Origin: an uncultured Eubacteriales bacterium
GTDB taxonomy: Bacteria; Bacillota; Clostridia; Christensenellales; CAG-138
Direction: 5' to 3'
Length of the DNA: 19,081 nt
Assembly (NCBI GenBank): GCA_900544965.1
Contig: UQXE01000031.1
Span: forward strand, 1 to 19,081
This document shows, one piece after another, positions 1 through 8,141 of the stretch (positions within the stretch are counted from its first letter, which is position 1; each line of letters starts with the position of its first letter). A program made the translations under genes and the position numbers. Below the pieces are notes generated by a model, which had not been told where the DNA came from, searched no databases, and worked only from the letters and a program-made list of their open reading frames with translations.

Positions 1-129
1 GGGATTCCAAAGGGGACTTTTTACAAAAAGTCCCCTTTGGCGGGGTATGGGGCGGCGCCCCATGTATATGGGCCTGACAGTTGCTTGCAGCCGAAGGCGA
101 GTAAGCCGCCGCGCCGCCTTTTTGACACG
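1..129. repeat. Dispersed hairpin-rich repeat, copy 1 (incomplete)
   Basis: This stretch matches the element at 11899-12104 in order and content. It opens with GGGATTCCAAAGG, then a perfect 16-bp inverted repeat at 7-40 (CCAAAGGGGACTTTTT and its complement around a 2-base spacer). Next are GGCGGGGT, a small perfect hairpin at 47-63 (ATGGGGC/GCCCCAT), a CTGACAG-TGCTTGC block, AAGGCGAG, a GC-rich segment, and a T-run followed by ACACG. Copy 1 is shorter in its second half than copy 2, and I cannot see the right-hand GAATCCC end that copy 2 has. The left edge coincides with the window edge, so sequence before base 1 is unseen. It encodes nothing recognisable and is probably a small non-autonomous repeat or intergenic structural element. 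Confidence 0.75.
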
Positions 130-204
130 CTTGCAACCCACGATGCTTTTAGGGGGGATTAATATTTGCGGAATTTTAAACGCAATGCTATAAGCTGAAG
201 GTAC

Positions 205-238
205 CGTTTCAAGCTCTAACTACACATGTATTGAAACG
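205..238. other. Inverted repeat downstream of the leftward operon
   Basis: CGTTTCAA (205-212) and TTGAAACG (231-238) are perfect 8-base complements around an 18-base loop. It lies between the repeat and the stop of the membrane-protein gene at 269. A short CTTTT follows on the + strand and no T-run on the - strand, so it is not a convincing terminator for the leftward operon. The rest of 130-268 shows nothing else I can support. Confidence 0.3.
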
Positions 239-268
239 CTCTTTTACCGAATATAGCCGCGGCCCGGC

Positions 269-805
269 TCACTTTCGCTTAATAAGGGAATTGCGGATTC
301 TGTTTATATAGATCGTCCGGCACATTGAGGTAAGAATATCAAGACATATAAATCCAGCCTCAAGCACGGCAACTATCAGCCAAAGGGGCATTTCAGGCAT
401 CAGCGCAGCCAAATCCAGATTAAAGACATAGATCGCAAGCGCTATCCCCGCGCCGGTGAACAGATTGCAGTATAATAGCCTTAACGCGAAGCCGATAACC
501 CTATCTCCAATGCGGTTTCTAAGAAAGTCCTTAAAAATGCAGTAATGGCCAAGTATTATTATATACGGCGCCACTGACAGCTTCCCAGGAATGATCAGCC
601 ACGCCAGCGCCGAGGTTGCTATAAAGGATAAAACAGCGCCAAGGTACATTCCCTCATTTGTCAGCGCAAATACAAATACGGACGCGAGAAGATAGCACAC
701 AAGCCTGCCAGTGGGAAGGGTAGCGGCCGCGAACAGAAAGAGTATGGTAAGCGCTACGGTCATGGCGCTCAGCGTAATTCTCAGGGTTGGCGTTAATTTA
801 TACAA
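269..805 (-). CDS. Conserved polytopic membrane protein, function unknown
   Basis: A 178-residue protein made almost entirely of hydrophobic stretches. About five or six membrane segments are visible, around residues 10-29, 33-50, 53-72, 105-130 and 138-160, ending in a basic tail (NRIRNSLIKRK) that probably faces the cytoplasm. The start is TTG at 805, supported by AGGGGG seven bases upstream; no ATG lies nearby. The ribosome site sits inside the last bases of the J-domain gene's 3' flank, only 16 bases away, so the two are likely co-transcribed. The overall look (TLPTGRL near the end of the first segment, small residues throughout) recalls small clostridial membrane proteins and ECF-transporter S components. 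I see no diagnostic substrate motif, so function is left open. Confidence 0.75.
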   Translation of the reverse strand: MYKLTPTLRITLSAMTVALTILFLFAAATLPTGRLVCYLLASVFVFALTNEGMYLGAVLSFIATSALAWLIIPGKLSVAPYIIILGHYCIFKDFLRNRIGDRVIGFALRLLYCNLFTGAGIALAIYVFNLDLAALMPEMPLWLIVAVLEAGFICLDILTSMCRTIYINRIRNSLIKRK

Positions 806-821
806 GCTGCAGCCCCCTTTG

Positions 822-1478
822 CTACCTGCATCCGCAGCAGGGGATAAGATTGCCGCCGCAGGCTTCGCAGCAGCAATCAGCGCAGATTAAGCCCGAGCAT
901 ATATCGCAGGTGCTGCATGAAGACCCGCCCGTACGGTTAAAGCCGCCTCCATTGCCATAAGGCGAGCCGGAACTCTTCAGCGTTGAATATACGTTCCTGT
1001 ATTCAGCGTTGTTGGGATCCATTTGATAGGCCCTGGTTATAAATTCGTTTGCCTTATCATACCACCCCTGCCTGAGGTATATTATTCCGTATAGAAAATA
1101 CCACTCGGCATTATGTGTTTTTATCGCGTCAAGCACCAACTTGGCCGCCTGGAGGTTTCCCTGGGATATAAATGCCCGCGCCCTCGAAAACTCCTGAGCT
1201 TCAGGGCCGGAGTAGGTGCCGCTTCCCGTATATGCGCTTCCGGCGCCGCCGGAATAGCCCGAATATCCGCCGGAGGACGAGGCCGATGAGGATTTGTCCT
1301 TCTTTGTCAGCGTATCGTAAGCTTCGTTTATTTCCTTAAGCTTCTCATTGGCAAGCTCTTTAAGAGGATTATCCGTATACTTATCCGGGTGATATTTTTT
1401 TACCAACTCCAGATAAGCCTGACGTATTTCCTCAGGCGTGGCCGTTTCGCTTACTCCTAACACCTTGTAGGGGTTCAT
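822..1478 (-). CDS. J-domain protein with TPR segment and Cys-rich tail
   Basis: Residues 1-62 form a J domain with the HPD motif at 30-32, the element that stimulates the ATPase of DnaK/Hsp70. A Gly/Ser/Tyr-rich linker (about 63-92) leads to a TPR-like helical segment (about 95-168, with LYGIIYLRQGWYDKA and DPNNAEY). The last 33 residues contain eleven cysteines (188-216), including a CCC and a CC pair, which suggests metal or Fe-S binding or a lipid-modified or disulfide-rich tail. It is not DnaJ itself: the zinc-finger and C-terminal substrate domains are absent. The ATG has GGAGG eight bases upstream. It lies 92 bases after the DUF5685 gene, a pairing I recognise from other Clostridia. 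Client and location are unknown. Confidence 0.88.
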   Translation of the reverse strand: MNPYKVLGVSETATPEEIRQAYLELVKKYHPDKYTDNPLKELANEKLKEINEAYDTLTKKDKSSSASSSGGYSGYSGGAGSAYTGSGTYSGPEAQEFSRARAFISQGNLQAAKLVLDAIKTHNAEWYFLYGIIYLRQGWYDKANEFITRAYQMDPNNAEYRNVYSTLKSSGSPYGNGGGFNRTGGSSCSTCDICSGLICADCCCEACGGNLIPCCGCR

Positions 1479-1570
1479 TCAGAATACCTCCATGAGATTA
1501 AAAGGGATAGAAACAGGTTGTAACCATAACTGCCCTTATTAAAATACCGTATGAAGCCGGGCGCCGCGCG

Positions 1571-2428
1571 TCAGCTTGCGCTCTCATCTATGGCGCCGGT
1601 TCCGCCGCATACGGGATAAAGCAGCCGGCAGGTACGTTCGTAACAGCCAAGGCGTATTATGTTATCAAGAATGCCCTTATTGGCAATTACATTAAGAAGA
1701 TCGTACGCCTTTACCGCCTCGGTCAGCGAAATATTCATCAAGAACCCCGCACGGTCTCTTTTGGCTCCGGAGGCTGTAAAGGGGTTGTAAGCCCCGCTTT
1801 TTTCGTCCTTGGCACGGTCGTCCCAGGCGTCCGCCAGATATATCCATCTGCCCATATGATAGGACATATGGGCCATTACATCCAGAGCCCGTTTGTCCAT
1901 AACAGGAGCGTTTAGCACTATTTCCCTCATCATCCTCGCAAAAGCGTCGCAGGGCGCGTCTATATCGGCGCAATTAGCCCGTTCCAATTCCGACAGCTCG
2001 GCAAGGCCCCGTTCAACAGCGCCGGCCACTTCAGGGCAGGTCTTAAACGCCTTTTTGGCGGCGGATGAGAGAAGCGGCCTGAGGGCCAGGGCGGACGCTT
2101 TGCGTTCGTCGCTCCAATCGTCGCGCAGCTTGTACCATGTTAAGATTATATTTACGTTGGCCGAAAACTTGACCGCTTCGGAAGAAGGTATCATTGCGCG
2201 CCTTTTTGAAAGCGGTTTAAAGCCGCACCTGTGCATTTCCGGCACAACAGGCCCCTTCACGCTTGCAATAAGCAATGCTAAAAAGGTGCAGTCATAGCTC
2301 AACGTGGCGCGCGGGGGCTGGCCAAAGCTTTTGCCTATCTCCCTGCACAGGCCGCAGTAATACGCGTCGTATAGCGTCTTGTCCTTGATTCTAAGCTCGC
2401 ATGTCAGGGGGCCAACGTAACCAAACAT
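1571..2428 (-). CDS. DUF5685 family protein
   Basis: About 285 residues, recognised as DUF5685 by its opening (MFGYVGP), a CGLC motif at residues 25-28, a YDC motif at 45-47 and a YNPF motif near 214-217. It is probably a soluble, mostly helical protein. Two acidic clusters stand out: DDWSD at 103-107, which literally fits DDxxD, and DAWDDRAKD at 200-208. Two start codons are adjacent (ATG at 2431 and 2428); I chose the second because MFGYVGP fits the family. The ribosome site is weak (GGCGGT). The biochemical role is not established. The acidic motifs and CxxC suggest metal binding, which is inference. An extended -10 promoter lies just upstream, so it may begin its own transcript with the J-domain and membrane genes. 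Confidence 0.85.
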   Translation of the reverse strand: MFGYVGPLTCELRIKDKTLYDAYYCGLCREIGKSFGQPPRATLSYDCTFLALLIASVKGPVVPEMHRCGFKPLSKRRAMIPSSEAVKFSANVNIILTWYKLRDDWSDERKASALALRPLLSSAAKKAFKTCPEVAGAVERGLAELSELERANCADIDAPCDAFARMMREIVLNAPVMDKRALDVMAHMSYHMGRWIYLADAWDDRAKDEKSGAYNPFTASGAKRDRAGFLMNISLTEAVKAYDLLNVIANKGILDNIIRLGCYERTCRLLYPVCGGTGAIDESAS

Positions 2429-2457
2429 CATACTACCGCCGTCAAGTATATTGCTTA

Positions 2458-2466
2458 ATTATAGCA
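2458..2466 (-). promoter_or_regulatory. Extended -10 promoter for DUF5685 gene
   Basis: Read on the - strand, the sequence is TGC-TATAAT, an extended -10 element (TGnTATAAT) about 30 bases before the start codon. A second TATAAT (2475-2480) lies just upstream. No good -35 is visible at standard spacing, which extended -10 promoters tolerate. Confidence 0.45.
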
Positions 2467-2562
2467 TATGGAATATTATAGCGCTACATCCAAGCTTATA
2501 TTTCAATTATGGCACGACAATATGATATGAATATGAAGCCATAGCGAACAAAGTATATTGCG

Positions 2563-2594
2563 CGCGGCAGCATGGGAAATATAGGGCTGCCGCG
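2563..2594 (-). terminator. Possible terminator-like hairpin after the THUMP methylase gene
   Basis: CGCGGCAGC (2563-2571) and GCTGCCGCG (2586-2594) form a perfect 9-bp GC-rich stem with a 14-base loop, 20 bases downstream of the methylase stop on the - strand. There is no T-run after it in either direction, so intrinsic termination is uncertain. It may instead stabilise the mRNA 3' end. Confidence 0.4.
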
Positions 2595-2614
2595 TGGCCC
2601 TCCGCTTAAGAACC

Positions 2615-3721
2615 TTAGCTGAAAGATCTGTAGTAGCTGTATAATGTGCATTTTATACCGCCGTTGCTCAGGTTCCTGCGCCTATCGGCGCGGCGGCCGT
2701 ATATCCGCTCAAAGTCCAGGTTTGAGGTTACTATATGTTTTGAGCAGCCGGGATACTCGTTAAACTTATCCCGCATCTCTATGTATAATTTTTTTATATC
2801 ATGTTTATTCAGCAGTCTCTCGCCGTAGGGAGGATTACACACTATTATTCCATCGGTCGAAGGGGCAAAATCCCTGATAGGGACGGCGGCCCAATCAAGC
2901 ATTACGCCTGCTTTCTTAGCATGGCGTTTGCATATGTCAATGCACCTTGCGTCTATATCGCCGCCAAAAACTTTAAATGGAGTGCCCGTTACCGCCTCCT
3001 TTGCTTCACTGCGGGCTCTTTCAAAATACCCGCGGTCGAGAAATTGCCACTCCTCAGCCGCGAAGTCCCTGTTTAGGCCTGGGGCGCGGTTTGTCGCGAT
3101 CATCGCCGCTTCTATTGGCATAGTTCCCGAGCCGCACATTGGATCATATAGCGGTATGTCGGGTTTGTACCCTGAAAGGATTACGATTGAGGCGCCAAGC
3201 GTTTCCGAGATCGGGGCGTCAACGTTGAAAGTGCGGTATCCGCGCCTTGAAAGGCCCGCCCCGCAGCAATCCAGCGCCAGCGTGACGCGGTCCTTCAATA
3301 AGCCGACCTCAACGATCACGCGCTTCCCAGTTTCAGGAATAGTCTGGGTACGGTAGGCGGACTTTAGATTCTCCACTATGGCCTTTTTAGTTATGCTCTG
3401 GCAGTCTGATACGCTGAACAGGGTGCTTTTCGCGCTTTTGCCGTTTACATGTATGAAGGTGTCTTTGGCAAGGTAATCCTTCCAGTTTACAGCCCTTACC
3501 CCATTGAACAGCTCGTCGAAGGTAGCGGCTGTGAAAGAGCCTACTTCCATAAGCACCCGTTCAGCCGTCCTTAGCCACAGGCAAGCTCTAGCCATGCTGT
3601 CAAATCCGCCTTTGAATATAACGCGGGCGTCATGAACCGCAACCACTTCAATGCCGAGCGCGCGCAGCTCATGCGCGGTAAGTGATTCGACTCCCATCTT
3701 GCATGTGGCTATAAATAACAT
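2615..3721 (-). CDS. THUMP-domain class I RNA methyltransferase (RlmL/YpsC-like)
   Basis: A 368-residue protein of the family that methylates guanine N2 in 23S rRNA (RlmL N-terminal part; YpsC in Bacillus). The N-terminal ferredoxin-like and THUMP region covers about residues 1-155. GLSRRGYR at 156-163 marks the junction to the methylase domain. The SAM-binding motif is DPMCGSGT (193-200) and the catalytic motif NPPYGERL (295-302), typical of exocyclic amino methylation. Length matches the single-domain Gram-positive form (about 370-385). The start ATG at 3721 directly abuts the stop of the TPR gene, whose last codons form its GGAGGG ribosome site, so translation is coupled. The exact target nucleotide cannot be read from sequence. 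Confidence 0.93.
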   Translation of the reverse strand: MLFIATCKMGVESLTAHELRALGIEVVAVHDARVIFKGGFDSMARACLWLRTAERVLMEVGSFTAATFDELFNGVRAVNWKDYLAKDTFIHVNGKSAKSTLFSVSDCQSITKKAIVENLKSAYRTQTIPETGKRVIVEVGLLKDRVTLALDCCGAGLSRRGYRTFNVDAPISETLGASIVILSGYKPDIPLYDPMCGSGTMPIEAAMIATNRAPGLNRDFAAEEWQFLDRGYFERARSEAKEAVTGTPFKVFGGDIDARCIDICKRHAKKAGVMLDWAAVPIRDFAPSTDGIIVCNPPYGERLLNKHDIKKLYIEMRDKFNEYPGCSKHIVTSNLDFERIYGRRADRRRNLSNGGIKCTLYSYYRSFS

Positions 3722-5371
3722 TTAACCCTCCATAGTGCGTTTAATCGTCTTTAAGGCATTTTTTATGCGCCTTACGGTTACATTGCGTATCTGTGCCACT
3801 TCCTCGGGCGTAACCTCTATATCAAGACGCCTGCAGGCTTCATACTCAAACGCCGCGGAGAGAGCCGCCCGCTTATCCTGATTTAAATATGGATAGTCGT
3901 CCAGCGCGCCGTAAAATTTCAATACGAGCTCCGCGGCCATATCGGTAACGGTTCCGCCCCTCCGGTCCCGAAGGCCGTCCAAAAGCCCCTCCAGTATTGC
4001 GTAGTAAGGATATGGCAGGCTGTCGGGCACCTTTGACAGCGCGGGTTCGGGAGCGGATACGGGCCTTCCGGATATGCACGAAATATATGGCATCCTGGCG
4101 CCTATGGTACCAAGCACGCTGAATATTACAAGCTTAAGTTCGTCCGGCTGTGAGAAGTCCGCAAGGCATTCGCGAAGCAGGTATTCGGCCCTCGCGCCGC
4201 CTATCCGGCCAAGCAGGATAACGGCGGATTTCTGAATCTGAGGCGATTGGGTCATCAAGGTCCAGCGAAGAACGGACTCCAGGTCATTATCCTCGTCCCA
4301 TATGGATGCAATATAATCATTTTCCTTATCCAGCATCTCTTTTAATAGCGAAAGCCGCCTTACCGCCTCTACTACCGGAACCGAATAGCTCCCCATGAAC
4401 CGAAAGGTAGTTTTTTTCCCAATAAGCGCGTCCGAGCAGACCCTTCTATAATAGAGCGCCACGCTGTCAAGAGGATCGATTTTAAGCAGCTTATTATAGT
4501 GTTTAATCGCGACTCCATAGTCGCCCTTATGAAAGCAGCATAAGGCAAGCCCATGACATACGGGAGGGCTGTATGGAAGCTCGGAATATAACCTGTTGTA
4601 TAATCGCAGCGCATCCGCTGTAAACCCGTTTTCAACCAGCAGTATGGCAAGCTGAAGCGCCTCGTGGATGTCATCGGGAGTGCGTGCCGACAGCTCTTTG
4701 AGTATATCATAGGCTTCGCTGGTCTTCCCAGCGGCCGTGAGGAACATCACTAGGTTGCATTGGATCAGGATACTATCGGGAATGGTACGGGCGATATCCC
4801 TAACCTGCTCAATGGCTTCGTCCAGGCGTTTTGCTTCAAACAGCATGACAGCCAAGTTGTTCTTTATGCCGATATGGTCCGGATTCTTATAGGATATATC
4901 TTTTAACAGGGAAATCGCCATATTTGAATCGCCGTTTTGGATAAAATCCTGTATTTGCACTAAATCGGACCTTGAAACGCCGTCCATATCCTGGGAAATA
5001 CTCGGTTCATCCGCACCATATTTTTTGACGATATCGGTCAGGAACATAACCCTTTGATACAGCTCTTTGTCTTCATCCTCTTCCAGACACATACTGAGAT
5101 ACTCTTCCGCCAGGCTGAAACATCCCATGTTTATCAGGTTAAACGCCAGCCCGATATAGCTCTTTGCGCGGTATTCCTTATTCGCCAGATTCATAATATA
5201 CAACCTGTTTGCCTCTTCAAACCGCTGCATCTTTGTAAGCAATGAGGCAGTTGTTAAAACGGTATCGGGATCATACGGACGCGCCTTTAAAGCCCTGTGG
5301 TAACAGAGCATGGCTCCAGGCAAATCGCCAAAGGCTTCCCTGCGCAATGTGGTATTCGGCGGGGCGCTCAA
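3722..5371 (-). CDS. TPR protein with HEAT-like segment
   Basis: A 549-residue soluble scaffold-type protein. TPR-like helix pairs cover about residues 12-120 and 133-310 (for example DEAIEQVRDIARTIPDS and YGVAIKHYNKLLKIDPLD). A HEAT-like stretch follows at about 365-425 (KSAVILLGRIGG, VIFSVLGTIGA). A basic, helix-turn-helix-like tail (TPEEVAQIRNVTVRRIKNAL) ends it. No signal peptide or membrane segment is visible. The start is uncertain: TTG at 5371 is the longest option without a strong ribosome site, and the frame is open back to 5404. An internal TTG at 5350 or ATG near 5311 is possible but would cut into the first TPR. It sits 38 bases after hslO and abuts the THUMP methylase gene, so a link to ribosome or RNA work is plausible but unproven. 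Confidence 0.85.
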   Translation of the reverse strand: MSAPPNTTLRREAFGDLPGAMLCYHRALKARPYDPDTVLTTASLLTKMQRFEEANRLYIMNLANKEYRAKSYIGLAFNLINMGCFSLAEEYLSMCLEEDEDKELYQRVMFLTDIVKKYGADEPSISQDMDGVSRSDLVQIQDFIQNGDSNMAISLLKDISYKNPDHIGIKNNLAVMLFEAKRLDEAIEQVRDIARTIPDSILIQCNLVMFLTAAGKTSEAYDILKELSARTPDDIHEALQLAILLVENGFTADALRLYNRLYSELPYSPPVCHGLALCCFHKGDYGVAIKHYNKLLKIDPLDSVALYYRRVCSDALIGKKTTFRFMGSYSVPVVEAVRRLSLLKEMLDKENDYIASIWDEDNDLESVLRWTLMTQSPQIQKSAVILLGRIGGARAEYLLRECLADFSQPDELKLVIFSVLGTIGARMPYISCISGRPVSAPEPALSKVPDSLPYPYYAILEGLLDGLRDRRGGTVTDMAAELVLKFYGALDDYPYLNQDKRAALSAAFEYEACRRLDIEVTPEEVAQIRNVTVRRIKNALKTIKRTMEG

Positions 5372-5409
5372 AAGCCAGCAGTTTGCCCGTTGAACGTAGT
5401 TTTAAGCGG

Positions 5410-6321
5410 TCACTCGACATCGGCTGCGGCGCCGGTTGCGGCGCACCTCCTAATAATTTTTTCCAGATCGCTCAAATCAAACTTATAGGCTGAGTTGCAG
5501 AAGCGGCAGGTTATTTCGGCGCCCCCGTCCTCCTCCAGCATTTCCCTGAGCTCCTTCTCGCCAAGCGACTCGAGTATTGCCTCAAGCCTTGCCCTGTCGC
5601 AGTCGCATCGAAAAACGGGTTCAAACCCCTCCGTAACCGTAAGGTCCATGCCGGCAAACAGTTTGTCAAGCGAGCCTTCGAAATCGCCGCTTTTTTCAAC
5701 CATCTCCGTGAGCCCCCGTATCGCTCCGACGCTGCTCTCAAGCGTCGATACATACTCGTCCGGACATTGGGGGAGCGGCTGCGCCAGCAGCCCGCTGGCC
5801 GCCAACACATCGCCCGTAGCCGTTGCAACCCTCACTCCAAGGTACAGAAGCGACGGCTGCTGCTCGCTTAGCGCAAAATAGTTTGCAAAGTCCTCGGCTA
5901 TCTCGCCCGAGACAATTTCACTCTTCCCTATATAAGGATCCTTGAGCGAAAGATCGCGAATGACGGTTAGATCGCCCTTCCTGCCAACCGCTTCAGCTAC
6001 GTCAAGCTTGCCGTCCGGCGTGGGCGGAAGCTCAAGGGAAGGGTTTTCAATGTAGCCTTTAACGATTCCGCCCCTTCGGGCAGTACAAATTATCCGCCCC
6101 GCCGGGCCGCCTCCATTGATTATGGTTGATATACGGTCGGTATCATTTTTCAGCAGCGCACCCATAACGGACGTTATCATAAGCGTGCGCCCAAGCGCCG
6201 CGGTACAAACCCGGGATAACCCGTGCCTGGTTTTCGCGTCCCTTATCAGCTCGGTGCCGTTGATGGCGATCAGATTGACGTTCCCGTCAAAGAGCAGTCC
6301 CTTAATTATTTTATCGGCCAT
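5410..6321 (-). CDS. hslO: Hsp33 redox-regulated holdase chaperone
   Basis: Hsp33 is a cytoplasmic chaperone switched on by oxidation, when its C-terminal zinc site loses metal and forms disulfides. All four zinc cysteines are present in the expected arrangement: CDC (C239, C241) and CRFC (C272, C275). The core shows the conserved features INGGGPAGR (69-77), KGYIENP (88-94) and the segment VTEGFEPVFRC just before the first pair. At 303 residues it is near family length (about 290), with a short Ala-rich extension at the end. The start ATG at 6321 is 14 bases downstream of the methyltransferase stop, so both are in one operon. I see no unusual residue; the protein should be functional. Confidence 0.97.
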   Translation of the reverse strand: MADKIIKGLLFDGNVNLIAINGTELIRDAKTRHGLSRVCTAALGRTLMITSVMGALLKNDTDRISTIINGGGPAGRIICTARRGGIVKGYIENPSLELPPTPDGKLDVAEAVGRKGDLTVIRDLSLKDPYIGKSEIVSGEIAEDFANYFALSEQQPSLLYLGVRVATATGDVLAASGLLAQPLPQCPDEYVSTLESSVGAIRGLTEMVEKSGDFEGSLDKLFAGMDLTVTEGFEPVFRCDCDRARLEAILESLGEKELREMLEEDGGAEITCRFCNSAYKFDLSDLEKIIRRCAATGAAADVE

Positions 6322-6335
6322 TGTTTAACCTCCGG

Positions 6336-7073
6336 TTACGTATTATCCTTCTTTGCAATAAACTGCAGCCGCTCGCTCTCGGGTTTTGGCGGTTCAAGGG
6401 TGAACGCGTCGTATACCCTGACAGAACCAAACCCCGTTTCAGCCAAGGCCCCGCGCAGCTCCCGCTCAGTATGGGCGCGCTGCACGTGCGTTTCCTCAAA
6501 TCTTTCATATAGCTGATCCCTACGGGAGAAAAAGGTAAGCCTCATCTCGCACAGGGACCGCGCGCGGTCATAGCTGTTGTCCCATATATAGGCGGCGTCG
6601 CCCTCATCCGACGCAAACGTATTGTTTGCGATAATGCGTTCGAGTTTATACTTGGTGGACACATCGAACAACAGCGTTCCCCCAGGTTTAAGCGCGCGAA
6701 ACGAGGATGAGAAGAAAGCCGCGGTCCGCTCAACCGATGTAAGGTAGTTTACCCCATCACATGCGCATAATATCGCATCCGCGGGGGTGTGAACGCAAAA
6801 CTCGGCCATATCCATGCATATAAGAGGAACCGTAAGCCCGTTTTTCCTTAGCTTTTCCGACGCAACGCCCAGCATGTCCTCGGATATGTCGAGCCCCGTC
6901 ATGAAAAATCCCATTTTTGCAAGGCGCATCGTAAGTTCGCCTGTTCCGCAGCCGCATTCTATAACCGTTTTTGCGTCTCCCAACAAACGCGATATATATT
7001 TTGCCCAATCGTCGTACCCCACGCCCCGCATAAGCCGGTCGTAGATATACGCAAATCTACCATAAGCCTGCAT
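6336..7073 (-). CDS. Class I SAM-dependent methyltransferase
   Basis: About 245 residues. The N-terminal signature YGRFAYIYDRLM is typical of small clostridial methylases next to housekeeping genes. SAM motif I is ECGCGTGEL (39-47), with the acidic residue that binds the ribose hydroxyls at D62 (TGLDIS). Motif IV-like CDGVNYL follows near 105-111, and a GGTLLFD strand comes later. ATG at 7073 is preferred over TTG at 7079: GGAG lies seven bases before the ATG, and the TTG falls inside that spacing. A small molecule or protein substrate is likely; no RNA-binding domain is attached. The gene leads the operon containing hslO, the TPR protein and the THUMP methylase. Confidence 0.88.
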   Translation of the reverse strand: MQAYGRFAYIYDRLMRGVGYDDWAKYISRLLGDAKTVIECGCGTGELTMRLAKMGFFMTGLDISEDMLGVASEKLRKNGLTVPLICMDMAEFCVHTPADAILCACDGVNYLTSVERTAAFFSSSFRALKPGGTLLFDVSTKYKLERIIANNTFASDEGDAAYIWDNSYDRARSLCEMRLTFFSRRDQLYERFEETHVQRAHTERELRGALAETGFGSVRVYDAFTLEPPKPESERLQFIAKKDNT

Positions 7074-7109
7074 ATTCAAACTCCAAGCGTCTTGACTTAT
7101 TATTGATTA

Positions 7110-7138
7110 ATATTACCTCAATTTTTAGAAAACGGCAA
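7110..7138 (-). promoter_or_regulatory. Possible promoter for the methyltransferase-hslO operon
   Basis: On the - strand, TTGCCG (7133-7138) and TAATAT (7110-7115) are separated by 17 bases, about 37 bases before the ATG at 7073. Each box matches consensus at four of six bases, so this is a moderate candidate supported by position. Confidence 0.35.
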
Positions 7139-7233
7139 TACAATACAAAATAAGACCTGTTTACACATGCGTTTTCAAGAATTCGATAAAAAGGCTTACG
7201 CGGACGTGCCGCGGGTTTGCACCCTATATAAAC

Positions 7234-7250
7234 TATAAAAACTTTTTATA
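7234..7250. other. Perfect 17-base palindrome in the gap between the two methylase genes
   Basis: TATAAAAA and TTTTTATA flank a single C. It lies in a 284-base gene-free stretch (7074-7357) that separates two leftward methylase genes. It could be a binding site or an AT-rich hairpin; neither is proven. Apart from the candidate promoter, nothing else is evident in this gap. Confidence 0.3.
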
Positions 7251-7357
7251 CCCGTTATTGGCTATACCGAGCAAAACACCATGGCGCTCTAAGGGCCGAC
7301 GAAACGCGATGAAGCGGCGCAGCAGCATGAGTTAGAGGCATCCTGAGAATACAACCG

Positions 7358-8131
7358 TCAGCGCATTGGTTCTTTTAAAACAAATATCATATTTCGGCTG
7401 TTGTCCTCAATGCGTTCCTCTACCAACGGACATGCCAGCCGTCCGCATTCCATCGATACGGCAAGTCCCGATTCCCGCGCAAGCATTCTTATCTCCCTTG
7501 GCAAATAGTAAGTAAGCTGGGTGACAATCGTTTCTTCCCTCAATAGGTTATCCGCTTCGTCGAACTCCTGTATCAATATCTCATCGGTTTCCAGCTGGCT
7601 CACAAAATCGTAGCGTGGAGTAAAAGTATCGCGCAGCGTCGTCCCCCTTGAAGTTTTAAATTCGCTTACGAAGGTCATGCCGTTTTCCTCGGCCATGCTT
7701 GTCAAATCGGGAATCGAGCTGTCGATTATAATGGCGCCGCCAGGCTTTAGATGGCGCTTTGAGCTTATTAGTATTTTTAAAACGTCGTACGGATCTATAA
7801 ACATATTCAGGAAATTGCACGCAAGCAAAACCACGTCGAACTTTTTGCCTATATTAAAATCGCGGGCGTCGCCCCGTATAACCGAAAGCCTTTCATTAGG
7901 ATAATCTTTGCTTAAAAGAAGGCTAATCATGTCCTTTTCGTACTCAATGCCGGTTACATTACAGCCGTTTTGAGCAAGGGGAATGGACAGCCTTCCCGAC
8001 CCGCATCCCAGCTCCAACACATCCGTTCCGAAATACCGCTTTATCAGCTCGGGATAAACCGCGCTGTCGGTATTGCCGCTGTGGAGCAGATCGTACAGTT
8101 CGGCGGCGATTCCCTGAAACTCGGTTTTCAT
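7358..8131 (-). CDS. Class I SAM-dependent methyltransferase
   Basis: A 257-residue methylase with motif I ELGCGSGRL (40-48), the ribose-binding acid E63 in TGIEYE, a DVVLLACNFLNMF motif IV region and a GGAIIIDSS strand after the sixth helix. The C-terminal half (TQLTYYLPREIRML) resembles small-molecule methylases of the Methyltransf_25/YcgJ type. A longer frame runs back to 8188, but AGGGG sits seven bases before the ATG at 8131 and the extension lies inside the transporter gene, so I start at 8131. That places it 10 bases after the Na/Pi symporter stop, in the same operon. The substrate is unknown. Confidence 0.88.
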   Translation of the reverse strand: MKTEFQGIAAELYDLLHSGNTDSAVYPELIKRYFGTDVLELGCGSGRLSIPLAQNGCNVTGIEYEKDMISLLLSKDYPNERLSVIRGDARDFNIGKKFDVVLLACNFLNMFIDPYDVLKILISSKRHLKPGGAIIIDSSIPDLTSMAEENGMTFVSEFKTSRGTTLRDTFTPRYDFVSQLETDEILIQEFDEADNLLREETIVTQLTYYLPREIRMLARESGLAVSMECGRLACPLVEERIEDNSRNMIFVLKEPMR

Positions 8132-8141
8132 AGCAATTCCC

